Source: Xanthobacteraceae bacterium
GTDB taxonomy: Bacteria > Pseudomonadota > Alphaproteobacteria > Rhizobiales > Xanthobacteraceae
Direction: 5' to 3'
Assembly: GCA_030037185.1 (NCBI GenBank)
Contig: JASHRR010000473.1
Location: forward strand, 1 to 19,084
DNA: 19,084 nucleotides
Part shown: one piece after another, positions 8,463-14,995 of the stretch
Numbering within the stretch: position 1 is the stretch's first letter
How the letters are laid out: each line of letters begins with the position of its first letter
Program-made: the position numbers and the translations under genes
The notes under the pieces: generated by a model
The model's database searches: none
What the model saw: only the letters and a program-made list of their open reading frames with translations
What the model was told of the DNA's origin: nothing

Positions 8463-8558
8463 ATGCAGTTCATTCTGGGCGTAATCTTCTTCGTGATCGT
8501 CGTCGGTGTCATCGACGCAGGATTGCCGTGGCCGGCTCGCAAGAGCCGCTCACCATGA
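8463..8558 (+). CDS. 31-residue membrane micro-protein, coupled to the next gene
   Basis: A short gene with ATG at 8463 and a strong GGGAGG ribosome site (8451-8456) six bases upstream. The product is MQFILGVIFFVIVVGVIDAG followed by LPWPARKSRSP. Residues 3-18 form one hydrophobic transmembrane helix, followed by a Pro/Trp turn and a basic tail, which predicts a cytoplasmic C-terminus. Its TGA overlaps the ATG of the downstream hydrolase as ATGA, the classic sign of translational coupling. The downstream gene lacks a clear ribosome site of its own at that ATG, which supports coupling. Function is unknown; it may be a partner or stabiliser of the hydrolase, or mainly a leader that sets its translation. 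Standard gene finders would often miss it because of its length. Confidence 0.7.
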   Translation: MQFILGVIFFVIVVGVIDAGLPWPARKSRSP

Positions 8559-9142
8559 TCGCGGGCCATTTCGGTTTTGCGGCCGGCGTGAAGGCGGCCG
8601 AACCGCAAATCCCTTTATGGGCACTGATGTTGGCCACGGTGTGGCTCGACATCGTGTTCGTCCCGCTGTTTCTGACAGGGATCGAGACCGTGCAGCCCGT
8701 GGCCGGCACGCTCGGGAGCTACGGCGCGAACATCATCCACGCCGACTATACCCATTCGCTCGTCGGTGCGGCGGCCTTGTCGGTCGTCTTCGGGACCGCC
8801 TGCGGAGCACGCTGGAAGCTGCGTAGCGGCGTCGTCCTGGGTCTGGTGTCATTTTCGCATTGGCTGCTGGACCTCGTCGTGCATCGCGCAGACATGCCTC
8901 TGCTTCCCGGAGACATCGGACATTTCTCGAAATTCGGATTCGGCCTTTGGCGGGTCCCGCAAGCGACCATCGGCATCGAGGCGTTCCTCGTCGTGGCAGG
9001 CGCGTGGCTCTACTGGCGCGCCGCCCGTTCGGTCAGCAAAGCTGCCGGTCGCGGTCTTACCCGGGCGATCATCGCAAGCCTGCTGATCGCAATCGGAGGA
9101 ACCGGCGTGCTGGTGCTCGATGTAACGGCTGTCCTCGGCTGA
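8555..9142 (+). CDS. Membrane-bound metal-dependent hydrolase-like protein (YdjM/DUF457-like)
   Basis: A 195-residue, very hydrophobic protein with several predicted membrane helices (about 21-41, 66-84, 91-110, 138-155, 170-193). Conserved polar residues sit in or near the helices: AGHFGFA (His5), WLDIVF (Asp32), HADYTH (His62, His67) and SHWLLDLVVHRAD (His102, Asp106, His110). This His/Asp set is what is seen in the YdjM/DUF457 group called putative metal-dependent hydrolases; no substrate is firmly known. I chose the ATG at 8555 because of its ATGA overlap with the micro-protein stop. A GTG at 8528 with AGGA in front is an alternative that would add nine residues. No other gene follows in the operon; decayed transposon DNA begins downstream. 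Confidence 0.78.
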   Translation: MIAGHFGFAAGVKAAEPQIPLWALMLATVWLDIVFVPLFLTGIETVQPVAGTLGSYGANIIHADYTHSLVGAAALSVVFGTACGARWKLRSGVVLGLVSFSHWLLDLVVHRADMPLLPGDIGHFSKFGFGLWRVPQATIGIEAFLVVAGAWLYWRAARSVSKAAGRGLTRAIIASLLIAIGGTGVLVLDVTAVLG

Positions 9143-9177
9143 GACGACTAGGAGGTTCGACTCCCGGAATTATTGGA

Positions 9178-9521
9178 ATTCGTGGTAGCGATGACTGACC
9201 ACTGCGGCTTCAAGGTGTTTGATCGAAATCCAGTGCCAAACCCCGGCTATCGCCCGTCTGAGCGTGACGTTGCAGCTCTCGGCCGTGTTGGAATGCGCCG
9301 TGGCGGCAGCGTGAGGAGGATCGGTGCGAACTCACCGGCCGAGTGGTTGACACGCAGGTGTGCCCGAGACTTGCGCCCGATCCGACGGTAGGCTGGCAAT
9401 TCGTCGGTGGACAGACCCCAATGCCGAACAGGAAGGTGGCGATCGTCCGCTCGCAATGCGTATGGGCTCGCTTGGCACGGGATTTGCCGGCGCATGAACG
9501 GAACTATTTACATTCGTGGTA
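9178..9521. repeat. 10-bp direct repeats bracketing the transposase remnant
   Basis: ATTCGTGGTA occurs at 9178-9187 and again at 9512-9521, on either side of the C-terminal transposase remnant. They could be a target duplication or traces of recombination; IS1595-family elements usually duplicate 8 bp. Chance cannot be excluded. Confidence 0.35.
9212..9414 (-). pseudogene. Remnant of the C-terminal half of an IS1595/ISXO2-like transposase
   Basis: On the minus strand, 9414 to 9328 reads LSTDELPAYRRI then, further on, VNHSAGEFA. From 9298 to 9212 a different frame reads AHSNTAESCNVTLRRAIAGV followed by WHWISIKHL. These are the successive signature blocks of the ISXO2-like DDE domain (VNHS..EF, HTNTxES, GVWH, KHL), so a frameshift separates them. 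The usual end of the protein after KHL is not recognisable. The sequence is too broken to encode an active enzyme. It shows past insertion of a mobile element between the hydrolase and the NHL gene. Confidence 0.6.
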
Positions 9522-9542
9522 AACCCCTTCATACGTTTCGGC

Positions 9543-9753
9543 ATGTCGATCATGGCTTTCCTCAAGCAGTTTCCGAATGATGATGTTGCGCGGCCTCCTC
9601 GAGGGCGACGAAACGGATGTCGGCGGCAAACGCAAATGGGATCAGAAGTCGAGGCGGGACGACGACGGCCGCCAACCACAAGGGCGCGGCATCGCAAGGC
9701 TGTGGTGGTTAGCGGCCGTTGAGCGCGGGCCGCTCCATAGGAGGCAGCATTGA
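9543..9753 (+). pseudogene. Remnant of the N-terminal half of an IS1595/ISXO2-like transposase, opposite orientation
   Basis: On the plus strand MSIMAFLKQFPNDDVAR (from 9543) resembles the start of an ISXO2-like transposase. One base out of frame comes LLEGDETDVGGKRKWDQ (from about 9595), matching the DET.VGGK block that begins the catalytic domain. About 100 residues normally between them, including the zinc-ribbon part, are missing. The frame continues without clear similarity to a stop at 9751-9753. It points away from the C-terminal remnant at 9212-9414, so the element has been rearranged or two copies decayed here. Confidence 0.5.
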
Positions 9754-9833
9754 AAGGCCGCAGGGTGCGAGGTGATCCGCACTGAAAAGAGCGGCGATTC
9801 GGCCGCTCGGCCCGCCACCTGCTCGATCTCGTC

Positions 9834-9865
9834 TTAGAGCCTGAACGGATTAGAGCCTGAACGGA
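9834..9865. repeat. Exact 16-bp tandem duplication
   Basis: TTAGAGCCTGAACGGA is present twice, head to tail, at 9834-9849 and 9850-9865. It lies between the transposase remnants and the NHL gene promoter. It may be an element end that was duplicated or a slippage product. Confidence 0.6.
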
Positions 9866-9975
9866 AGGGCGCCGGCTTGCGGGTCCGCAAACCCGGCGCT
9901 TCCTGATCGGCCCGGTGACTCCGAATAAATGGTCCAATGTGACGGGAACGTCGCTTTAGATGGAAACGAATCCGC

Positions 9976-9981
9976 TATAAT
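9976..9981 (+). promoter_or_regulatory. Candidate -10 box of the NHL gene
   Basis: A perfect TATAAT lies 59 bases before the ATG at 10041. The best upstream partner is TTTAGA at 9955-9960, with a short 15-base spacer. It would give a 5' leader of about 50 bases. It sits at the right edge of the transposon-derived stretch. Confidence 0.4.
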
Positions 9982-10040
9982 TGATATCTCAACGCTGCTC
10001 GCTGGCTGGGGCCGGGGCCGAGCTTGACCGGAGAGCTGTC

Positions 10041-11081
10041 ATGTCGAAGTCACATGCGATCGCACTGTCGCTTCCATCGCTTCGTTTCGCGACTGCCGCA
10101 CTGTTCGCGATTTCGGCCGGAGTGGTCTATTCCCAGACGACCGCGCCGACCAATTCGCTGCCCAATCCCTACCGCTCAGTCGAGAACTGGGCAAGGATGC
10201 CGCAGGGCAGAACCTGGGGTTCCACTGCCGGGGTTTGGATCGATCCGGACGGCACCAGCGTCTGGGTCGCCGAGCGTTGCGGGGCCAACTCCTGCCTCGG
10301 CTCAAATCTCGATCCGGTGCTCAAATTCGACGCCTCCGGAAAGCTGGTGAAAGCTTTTGGCGCCGGCATGTTCGTGTTTCCGCATGGAATCTCGGTGGAC
10401 CGGGAAGGCAACGTGTGGGTCACCGACGCGCAGGGCAAGGACGGCAAAGGCCACCAGGTCTTCAAGTTCAGCCCGGATGGCAAGGTTCTCCTTGCGCTCG
10501 GCAAGGCCGGAACGGCAGGCGACGGTCCGGATACCTTCAATGCGCCCTCCTCCGTTCTGGTCGCGCCCAACGGCGATATCTTCGTCGGTGACGGACACGG
10601 CGGCAATACCAATGCCCGCATCGTGAAATTCGACAAGGACGGAAAATTCATCAAGACGTGGGGCAAGAAGGGCTCAGGCCCCGGCGAGTTCGACACCCCG
10701 CATGCGCTGGCGATGGATTCGCGCGGACGCTTGTTCGTCGGCGACCGCAACAACAACCGCATCCAGATCTTCGATCAGAACGGCAACTATATCGACCAAT
10801 GGGGGCAGTTCAGCCGGCCGAGCGGCGTCTACATCGACAGCAACGACATCATCTACGTCGCCGACTCCGAATCCGAATCGGTCTCCAAGAATCATGACGG
10901 CTGGAAGCGCGGCATTCGCGTCGGCAAGGCGAGCGACGGATCGCTCGTGGCTCTGATTCCCGATCCGGTCGAAAAGGCCACCGGCTCGAGCGCTGCTGAG
11001 GGCGTTGCGGCCGACGCCACAGGCAATATCTACGGCGCCGAGGTCGGCCCCAAGCGGTTGATGAAGTACGTCAGGAATTGA
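10041..11081 (+). CDS. Secreted NHL-repeat beta-propeller, peptidyl-hydroxyglycine amidating lyase-like
   Basis: 346-residue exported protein. The ATG at 10041 follows GGAGAG (10030-10035); a start at 9981 would add 20 unlikely residues. An N-terminal signal peptide ends around residue 31 (SAGVVYS-Q). The rest consists of NHL-type blades such as GISVDREGNVWVTD (116-129), VLVAPNGDIFVGD (172-184), ALAMDSRGRLFVGD (222-235) and GVYIDSNDIIYVAD (262-275). The run GSGPGEFDTPHALA and DRNNNRIQIF closely resembles the lyase domain (PAL) of animal peptide-amidating enzymes. His115, His186 and His221 are possible counterparts of its zinc ligands. A CGANSC pair (80, 85) may form a disulfide. No monooxygenase partner is nearby, so the true substrate is unknown and a sugar- or lactone-acting propeller is an alternative. 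The following CDF gene begins 65 bases after the stop and may be cotranscribed. Confidence 0.8.
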   Translation: MSKSHAIALSLPSLRFATAALFAISAGVVYSQTTAPTNSLPNPYRSVENWARMPQGRTWGSTAGVWIDPDGTSVWVAERCGANSCLGSNLDPVLKFDASGKLVKAFGAGMFVFPHGISVDREGNVWVTDAQGKDGKGHQVFKFSPDGKVLLALGKAGTAGDGPDTFNAPSSVLVAPNGDIFVGDGHGGNTNARIVKFDKDGKFIKTWGKKGSGPGEFDTPHALAMDSRGRLFVGDRNNNRIQIFDQNGNYIDQWGQFSRPSGVYIDSNDIIYVADSESESVSKNHDGWKRGIRVGKASDGSLVALIPDPVEKATGSSAAEGVAADATGNIYGAEVGPKRLMKYVRN

Positions 11082-11146
11082 TGGGATTTTTTGTTTACTG
11101 CATTGAGATCGCGGCGCGCTCCGGTATCGATCGGCATCTTGGCACC

Positions 11147-12514
11147 ATGAACGAGAAGGAACGGGTCGCGCTCGGCTCTATCGGGGTGTCGGCGGCGCTG
11201 ACCATCGCCAAGGGGGTGGTCGGCCTCTCCACCGGCTCGCTCGCGATTCTATCGGAGGCGGCGCATTCGCTGCTCGACTTCGCCGCCACGGTGATGACCT
11301 ATTTCGCGGTGCGCATCGCCGATAGGCCGGCCGACGCGGAGCACCATTACGGCCACGGCAAGGTCGAGAACCTCTCGGCGCTCGCCGAAACCGCGCTTTT
11401 GTTTGTGCTTTCAGGCGTGGTGGCGTGGGAGGCGGTGCAACGCCTATTCGCCGGCCACGGCCATGCCGTCGAGGCTACTGCGGCGGCTTTCGCAATCATT
11501 CTCGCTTCGATTGCAACCGACTTCTTGCGCGCCCGCGTGCTGTCGCGGTTTGCTGCTACAACGTCGAGCCAGGCGCTTGAAGCCGACGCGTTGCACTTTT
11601 CCTCCGACATGTGGTCGTCAGCCGCCGTGCTGGCCGGGCTCGTCGGCCTACGGTTCGGCTACAATTGGGCGGATTCCGCAGCGGCCCTCGTGGTGGCGCT
11701 GTTTGTCTGTCTGGCGGGCTGGCGGCTGGGGCGACGCACCATCGACACCTTGACGGACACCGCGCCGGAAGGCGTCGCCGAGCGTATCTCCGCCGCTGCA
11801 CGCCGGATTCGCAACGTGGTGTCGGTCGAGCGGGTGCGGGCGCGGCAGGTGGGCGCCAAGGTGTTCGGGGAGATCGAGGTCGGGGCGAGCCGCACTCTGC
11901 CGCTCGACCGCGTCGAGAGCCTGAAATCCGACATCGCGGCGGCGGTAACGGCTGCAGTGCCCCAGGCCCAGATCAACGTCAGCGTCATTCCGCGCGCCCT
12001 CGACGACGAGACGGTTATGGAGCGCGTGATGGTGATCGCGCGTAATCGCGCTCTCGCGGTGCATCACGTCACGGTCCAGACGATCGCCGGCAAGTTGTCG
12101 ATTTCGCTCGATCTCGAGGTGGACGGGGAATTTTCGCTCACCGCCGCTCACGACATCGCGGACGGTCTCGAAGCCGCGATCCGCGACGAGTTTGGCCCGG
12201 CCGTCGAAGTCGAAACGCACATCGAGCCGTTGCAAACGATGGATGTGGCCGGGCGCGATGCCGTTGCCGGAGAGGTGGCCGCGATCGGGAGTGCGCTCGC
12301 CGAGCTTGCGACCGCGAGCGGCATGCTGCGCAATGTCCATGACGTGCGCGTGCGCGAAACCACCAATGGCGAAATCGTCAATTTCCATTGCGACGTGGAC
12401 CCCGCGAGCACGGTTGCCGCCGTTCACGATCTGGTCGACAGGGTGGAGCGCGGCCTGCGCCAACGGTTTCCAGCCATCAAGCGCGTGATCGGACACGCCG
12501 AGCCGAGGGGGTAG
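11147..12514 (+). CDS. Cation diffusion facilitator with three tandem C-terminal domains
   Basis: Inner-membrane divalent-metal/proton antiporter of the CDF family (455 residues). Starting at ATG 11147 puts a short cytoplasmic leader before helix 1; an in-frame TTG/ATG at 11078/11081 would add 22-23 residues and neither start has a strong ribosome site. The metal-site residues are present: His40-x3-Asp44 in helix 2 (EAAHSLLDF) and His150-x3-Asp154 in helix 5 (DALHFSSDM), with HHYGHGK (66-72) after helix 2. An HD-HD pair is the arrangement of zinc-type carriers, so zinc is the first guess. Beyond the membrane part lie three successive units that each look like the cytoplasmic dimerisation domain: about 210-284 (ends VSVIP), 289-361 (ends ETHIEP) and 379-452 (ends GHAEP). 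Typical members have one. It follows the NHL gene on the same strand. Confidence 0.88.
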   Translation: MNEKERVALGSIGVSAALTIAKGVVGLSTGSLAILSEAAHSLLDFAATVMTYFAVRIADRPADAEHHYGHGKVENLSALAETALLFVLSGVVAWEAVQRLFAGHGHAVEATAAAFAIILASIATDFLRARVLSRFAATTSSQALEADALHFSSDMWSSAAVLAGLVGLRFGYNWADSAAALVVALFVCLAGWRLGRRTIDTLTDTAPEGVAERISAAARRIRNVVSVERVRARQVGAKVFGEIEVGASRTLPLDRVESLKSDIAAAVTAAVPQAQINVSVIPRALDDETVMERVMVIARNRALAVHHVTVQTIAGKLSISLDLEVDGEFSLTAAHDIADGLEAAIRDEFGPAVEVETHIEPLQTMDVAGRDAVAGEVAAIGSALAELATASGMLRNVHDVRVRETTNGEIVNFHCDVDPASTVAAVHDLVDRVERGLRQRFPAIKRVIGHAEPRG

Positions 12515-12610
12515 AAGCGCCCGTTCTCTTGCCACTCCCCACTGGCGCACGTGCTCGCAAGTCGCGCCCGTCGTGCCGATTGCAGGTTCAATCGACAACA
12601 TCACCGCCAC

Positions 12611-12659
12611 GCCAAGCCCCGCAGCAACATCAGGCAAAAGCTTGCCGCTGTGGCTTGGC
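12611..12659. terminator. Long imperfect hairpin between convergent genes
   Basis: GCCAAGCC (12611-12618) pairs with GGCTTGGC (12652-12659), CAGC (12622-12625) with GCTG (12647-12650), and GGCAA (12633-12637) with TTGCC (12642-12646) around a four-base loop. Small internal loops separate the three stems. It lies between the stops of the CDF gene (+) and the alcohol dehydrogenase gene (-), where a bidirectional terminator is expected. No T-run follows on either strand, so it may act with Rho or as a 3' stabiliser. Confidence 0.5.
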
Positions 12660-12697
12660 AGCAACACGCGACCAAGCCGCAGGCCTTTCGATGCTCG

Positions 12698-13693
12698 TTA
12701 GCTCATACATAGCACCGCGGCGCCCTGCAGCTTTCCGCTGCGCAGGTCGGTGAGCGCGTCATTGGCCTGTTCGAGCCGATAACGCACGACCTCGGTCTTA
12801 AGCCCGCTCCTGGCCGCAATCGCAAGGAACTCGCGGGCGTCGGCGCGTGTCAGGTTGGCGACTGAGACCAGCTGGCGCTCTTCCCAGAGAATCGCATAGG
12901 GAAAGCTCGGAATGTCCGACATGTGGATGCCGCCGCACACCACGCAGCCCCCCTTTTTCACGGCGCGCAGGGCAGCGGGCACGAGGGCTCCGACCGGCGC
13001 AAAGATGATCGCCGCATCAAGCTGCTCGGGCGGTGCCTGATCCGAGCCGCCCGCCCATGCGGCGCCGAGGCTGCGCGCGAACGCCTGCGCCGCGCTGTCG
13101 CCCGGGCGAGTGAAGGCATATACGCGCCGGCCCTGCGACACTGCCACCTGCGCCAAGATGTGGGCTGCCGCGCCGAAACCGTAGATGCCGAGCGACGCAC
13201 CTTCGCCGGCCATCCGGTAGCTGCGCCAGCCGATCAGCCCGGCGCATAACAACGGCGCCGCCGCAGCGTCGTCGAACCGGTCGGGGAGCGGGAAGCAGTA
13301 GCGGGCATCCGCGACCGTATGGGTGGCGTAGCCGCCATCGCGCGTGTAGCCGGTGAATACCGGCGCGTCGCAGAGGTTTTCGCGCCCAGCGCGACAATAA
13401 GCGCAAACCCCGTCGGTCGCGCCGAGCCACGGAACGCCGACCCTCTGGCCGATTGCAAAGCCCTCAACGCCGCTGCCCAGCGTCGCAACTCGGCCGACGA
13501 TCTCGTGGCCGGGGACGAGCGGCAGCTTGGGATGCGGCAACTCGCCGTCGACCACGTGGAGGTCGGTCCGGCAGACGCCGCATGCCGATACCTCGACCAA
13601 GATTTCGCCCGCCGCGGGCTGCGGCGACGCCCGCTCCCGCATGACGAGGGGCTGTCCGGGTTGGTCCAAGACCATCGCGCGCATCGTGTTCAT
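12698..13693 (-). CDS. Zinc-dependent alcohol dehydrogenase (MDR superfamily)
   Basis: Cytoplasmic NAD(P)-dependent medium-chain dehydrogenase of 331 residues, interconverting an alcohol and an aldehyde. Catalytic zinc ligands are visible: Cys41 (CGVCRTDLH), His63-Glu64 (PGHEIVG) and Cys150 (PLLCAG). The structural zinc lobe reads TDGVCAYCRAGRENLC: Cys97, Cys100 and Cys108 are kept, but the first of the usual four cysteines is replaced, with Asp94 at that place. The cofactor loop is YGFGAAAHI (171-179), with the last glycine of GxGxxG replaced by alanine, as in a known rhizobial subgroup. Two ATG codons, 13693 and 13684, are possible starts; neither has a strong ribosome site. The aldolase gene lies 295 bases upstream on the same strand. 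The substrate cannot be read from sequence. Confidence 0.9.
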   Translation of the reverse strand: MNTMRAMVLDQPGQPLVMRERASPQPAAGEILVEVSACGVCRTDLHVVDGELPHPKLPLVPGHEIVGRVATLGSGVEGFAIGQRVGVPWLGATDGVCAYCRAGRENLCDAPVFTGYTRDGGYATHTVADARYCFPLPDRFDDAAAAPLLCAGLIGWRSYRMAGEGASLGIYGFGAAAHILAQVAVSQGRRVYAFTRPGDSAAQAFARSLGAAWAGGSDQAPPEQLDAAIIFAPVGALVPAALRAVKKGGCVVCGGIHMSDIPSFPYAILWEERQLVSVANLTRADAREFLAIAARSGLKTEVVRYRLEQANDALTDLRSGKLQGAAVLCMS

Positions 13694-13905
13694 TGGGTGT
13701 CACATCTGTTCGAGACACAGTCTTTCGCTGCCGTGTACGCCTCTAGCCCGGATGTAGGGCAAACGAAATCCAGCGCAACCGTTGCAGCCGCGCCGCTTTA
13801 CGGGATTACCCGAGCGAGGGCGCAATTTAAGCGCAAAGGCTGCGCCATGCTCGTGCGACTTCGGCTGACATGTTTGCGTCAAAGCGCGCAATGTTGCTTC
13901 GGCTC

Positions 13906-13932
13906 GGCGCAATGCGGCGCGCTGATTGCGCC
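13906..13932. repeat. Perfect 8-bp inverted repeat, 11-base loop
   Basis: GGCGCAAT (13906-13913) pairs with ATTGCGCC (13925-13932). It sits in the 295-base gap between the aldolase stop and the alcohol dehydrogenase start, both on the minus strand. The rest of this gap shows no gene; a segment near 13745-13775 resembles the degenerate TAGCCCGGAT-type dispersed repeats of Bradyrhizobium relatives, from memory and unverified. The hairpin could be a transcription end for the aldolase gene, but lacks a T-run. Confidence 0.4.
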
Positions 13933-13988
13933 CTACGGGCTCCCAAGCGGCCGCACCAGAGGCATCATCCGGGCCGGCCGGCTCAACA

Positions 13989-14786
13989 TCACAGCACGAT
14001 ATCGCGCACCTGCTGGGCCTTCGCGGCGCATGCACCCATCAGGAAGGCAAGGTCGGTGCCGGTCGAGACATAGCGTGCGCCCATGCGAACGTATTGCTCG
14101 ACGAGCTTTGGCCGCGTGGCGAGCCCGCCGACCCCCACATGCTTGCCATGGCGGCGGCAGGCCGCGATCGTCGTCTCATAGGCTTCGCGGACCTTCGGAT
14201 GCTCATACTGCTCCGGAATGCCCCAGTCGCATAACAGATCATTGGTGCCGATCATCACCATGTCGATGCCTTCGACGGCGACGATCTCCTCGGCCCTGGC
14301 CAAGGCGGCGGCATTCTCGAACTGGACCATCACCATGGTGGCATCATTAAGCGCAGCGTAGGCTTCGGAGGCCGGGAAGGTGCGGAAGTGCAGATGGGGC
14401 AACCCGCCCGCAACTGAACGGGCGCCGAGTGGCGGGAACTTGGCCGCCTGGATCACCGCGCGGGCCTGCTCGGCCGAGCCGATGTGCGGCGCGATCACGC
14501 CGAGCGCGCCGCCTTCCAGCACCCGCGTGATGTATTCGGGCGTGTTGGCGGGCACACGCACGAGCGGCGCGATGCCTGCTGCCACCGCCGCCATGCAGAT
14601 CTGACTGGTGGTTTCGATCGAGGCGCTGCCGTGTTCCATGTCGACGTAAATGGTGTCGAACCCGGCGGTCTTCGCGATCTGGGCGATCTCGACCTGACGC
14701 ACCAGGCGCACCGTCATCGATGCGACCACCTCACCGCGCGCAAGCTTCTCCTTGACGTTGTTGCGCAGGATATCGCCAATCATCAT
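13989..14786 (-). CDS. HpcH/HpaI-family aldolase
   Basis: Class II (metal-dependent) aldolase of the HpaI fold, 265 residues, which cleaves 2-keto-3-deoxy- or 4-hydroxy-2-oxo-acids to pyruvate and an aldehyde. Family marks are the VDMEHG loop with the catalytic His, the arginine in LVRVP, ARSVAGG, the metal-ligand Glu in VQFEN and Asp in IGTNDL. Both metal ligands are present, but the flanking residues (QFEN instead of the common QIET, GTNDLL instead of GPNDLS) differ, pointing to a less-studied subgroup. I chose the first of two adjacent ATGs at 14786, downstream of GGGGAAGAG; the open frame extends to 14939 without homology. The alcohol dehydrogenase gene follows on the same strand; aldehydes from the aldolase could be its substrate, which is inference. 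Confidence 0.88.
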   Translation of the reverse strand: MMIGDILRNNVKEKLARGEVVASMTVRLVRQVEIAQIAKTAGFDTIYVDMEHGSASIETTSQICMAAVAAGIAPLVRVPANTPEYITRVLEGGALGVIAPHIGSAEQARAVIQAAKFPPLGARSVAGGLPHLHFRTFPASEAYAALNDATMVMVQFENAAALARAEEIVAVEGIDMVMIGTNDLLCDWGIPEQYEHPKVREAYETTIAACRRHGKHVGVGGLATRPKLVEQYVRMGARYVSTGTDLAFLMGACAAKAQQVRDIVL

Positions 14787-14943
14787 GTCTCTTCCCCGCT
14801 GTCGCAGGGGTGCAGCGATGGCGATCCAGGGCGGCCAAAGGCGCGCGGCGGGAGTTCGCCCACTTGCAGAGGCGCCGCCGGCGCCGCCCTGTCGATCATT
14901 CTGCGTCGTTGCGCGGGCAAAGGCGCGGCCATGCTTCATAGCC

Positions 14944-14963
14944 CGCGAGGACGGCCCCTCGCG
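14944..14963 (+). terminator. Hairpin with T-rich tail, downstream of the pentapeptide gene
   Basis: CGCGAGG (14944-14950) and CCTCGCG (14957-14963) form a perfect 7-bp stem with a six-base loop. On the plus strand CTTTTATTTC follows, the form of an intrinsic terminator. It is 33 bases past the stop of the minus-strand pentapeptide gene, so it may work in both directions or stop antisense transcripts. No plus-strand gene ends here. Confidence 0.5.
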
Positions 14964-14995
14964 CTTTTATTTCGTGGCCTTTATGACGTTCCGTG

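Noticed and set aside
9150..9166. A tRNA T-arm-like sequence, GGAGGTTCGACTCC
   Set aside because: The loop looks like TTCGA, but the five-base stem does not pair fully and no anticodon or D-arm is found upstream, which is the hydrolase coding sequence.
11648..12667. A 339-codon open frame on the minus strand
   Set aside because: It lies antisense to the CDF transporter, whose family assignment is clear; its own composition is His/Arg/Asp-rich with no domain.
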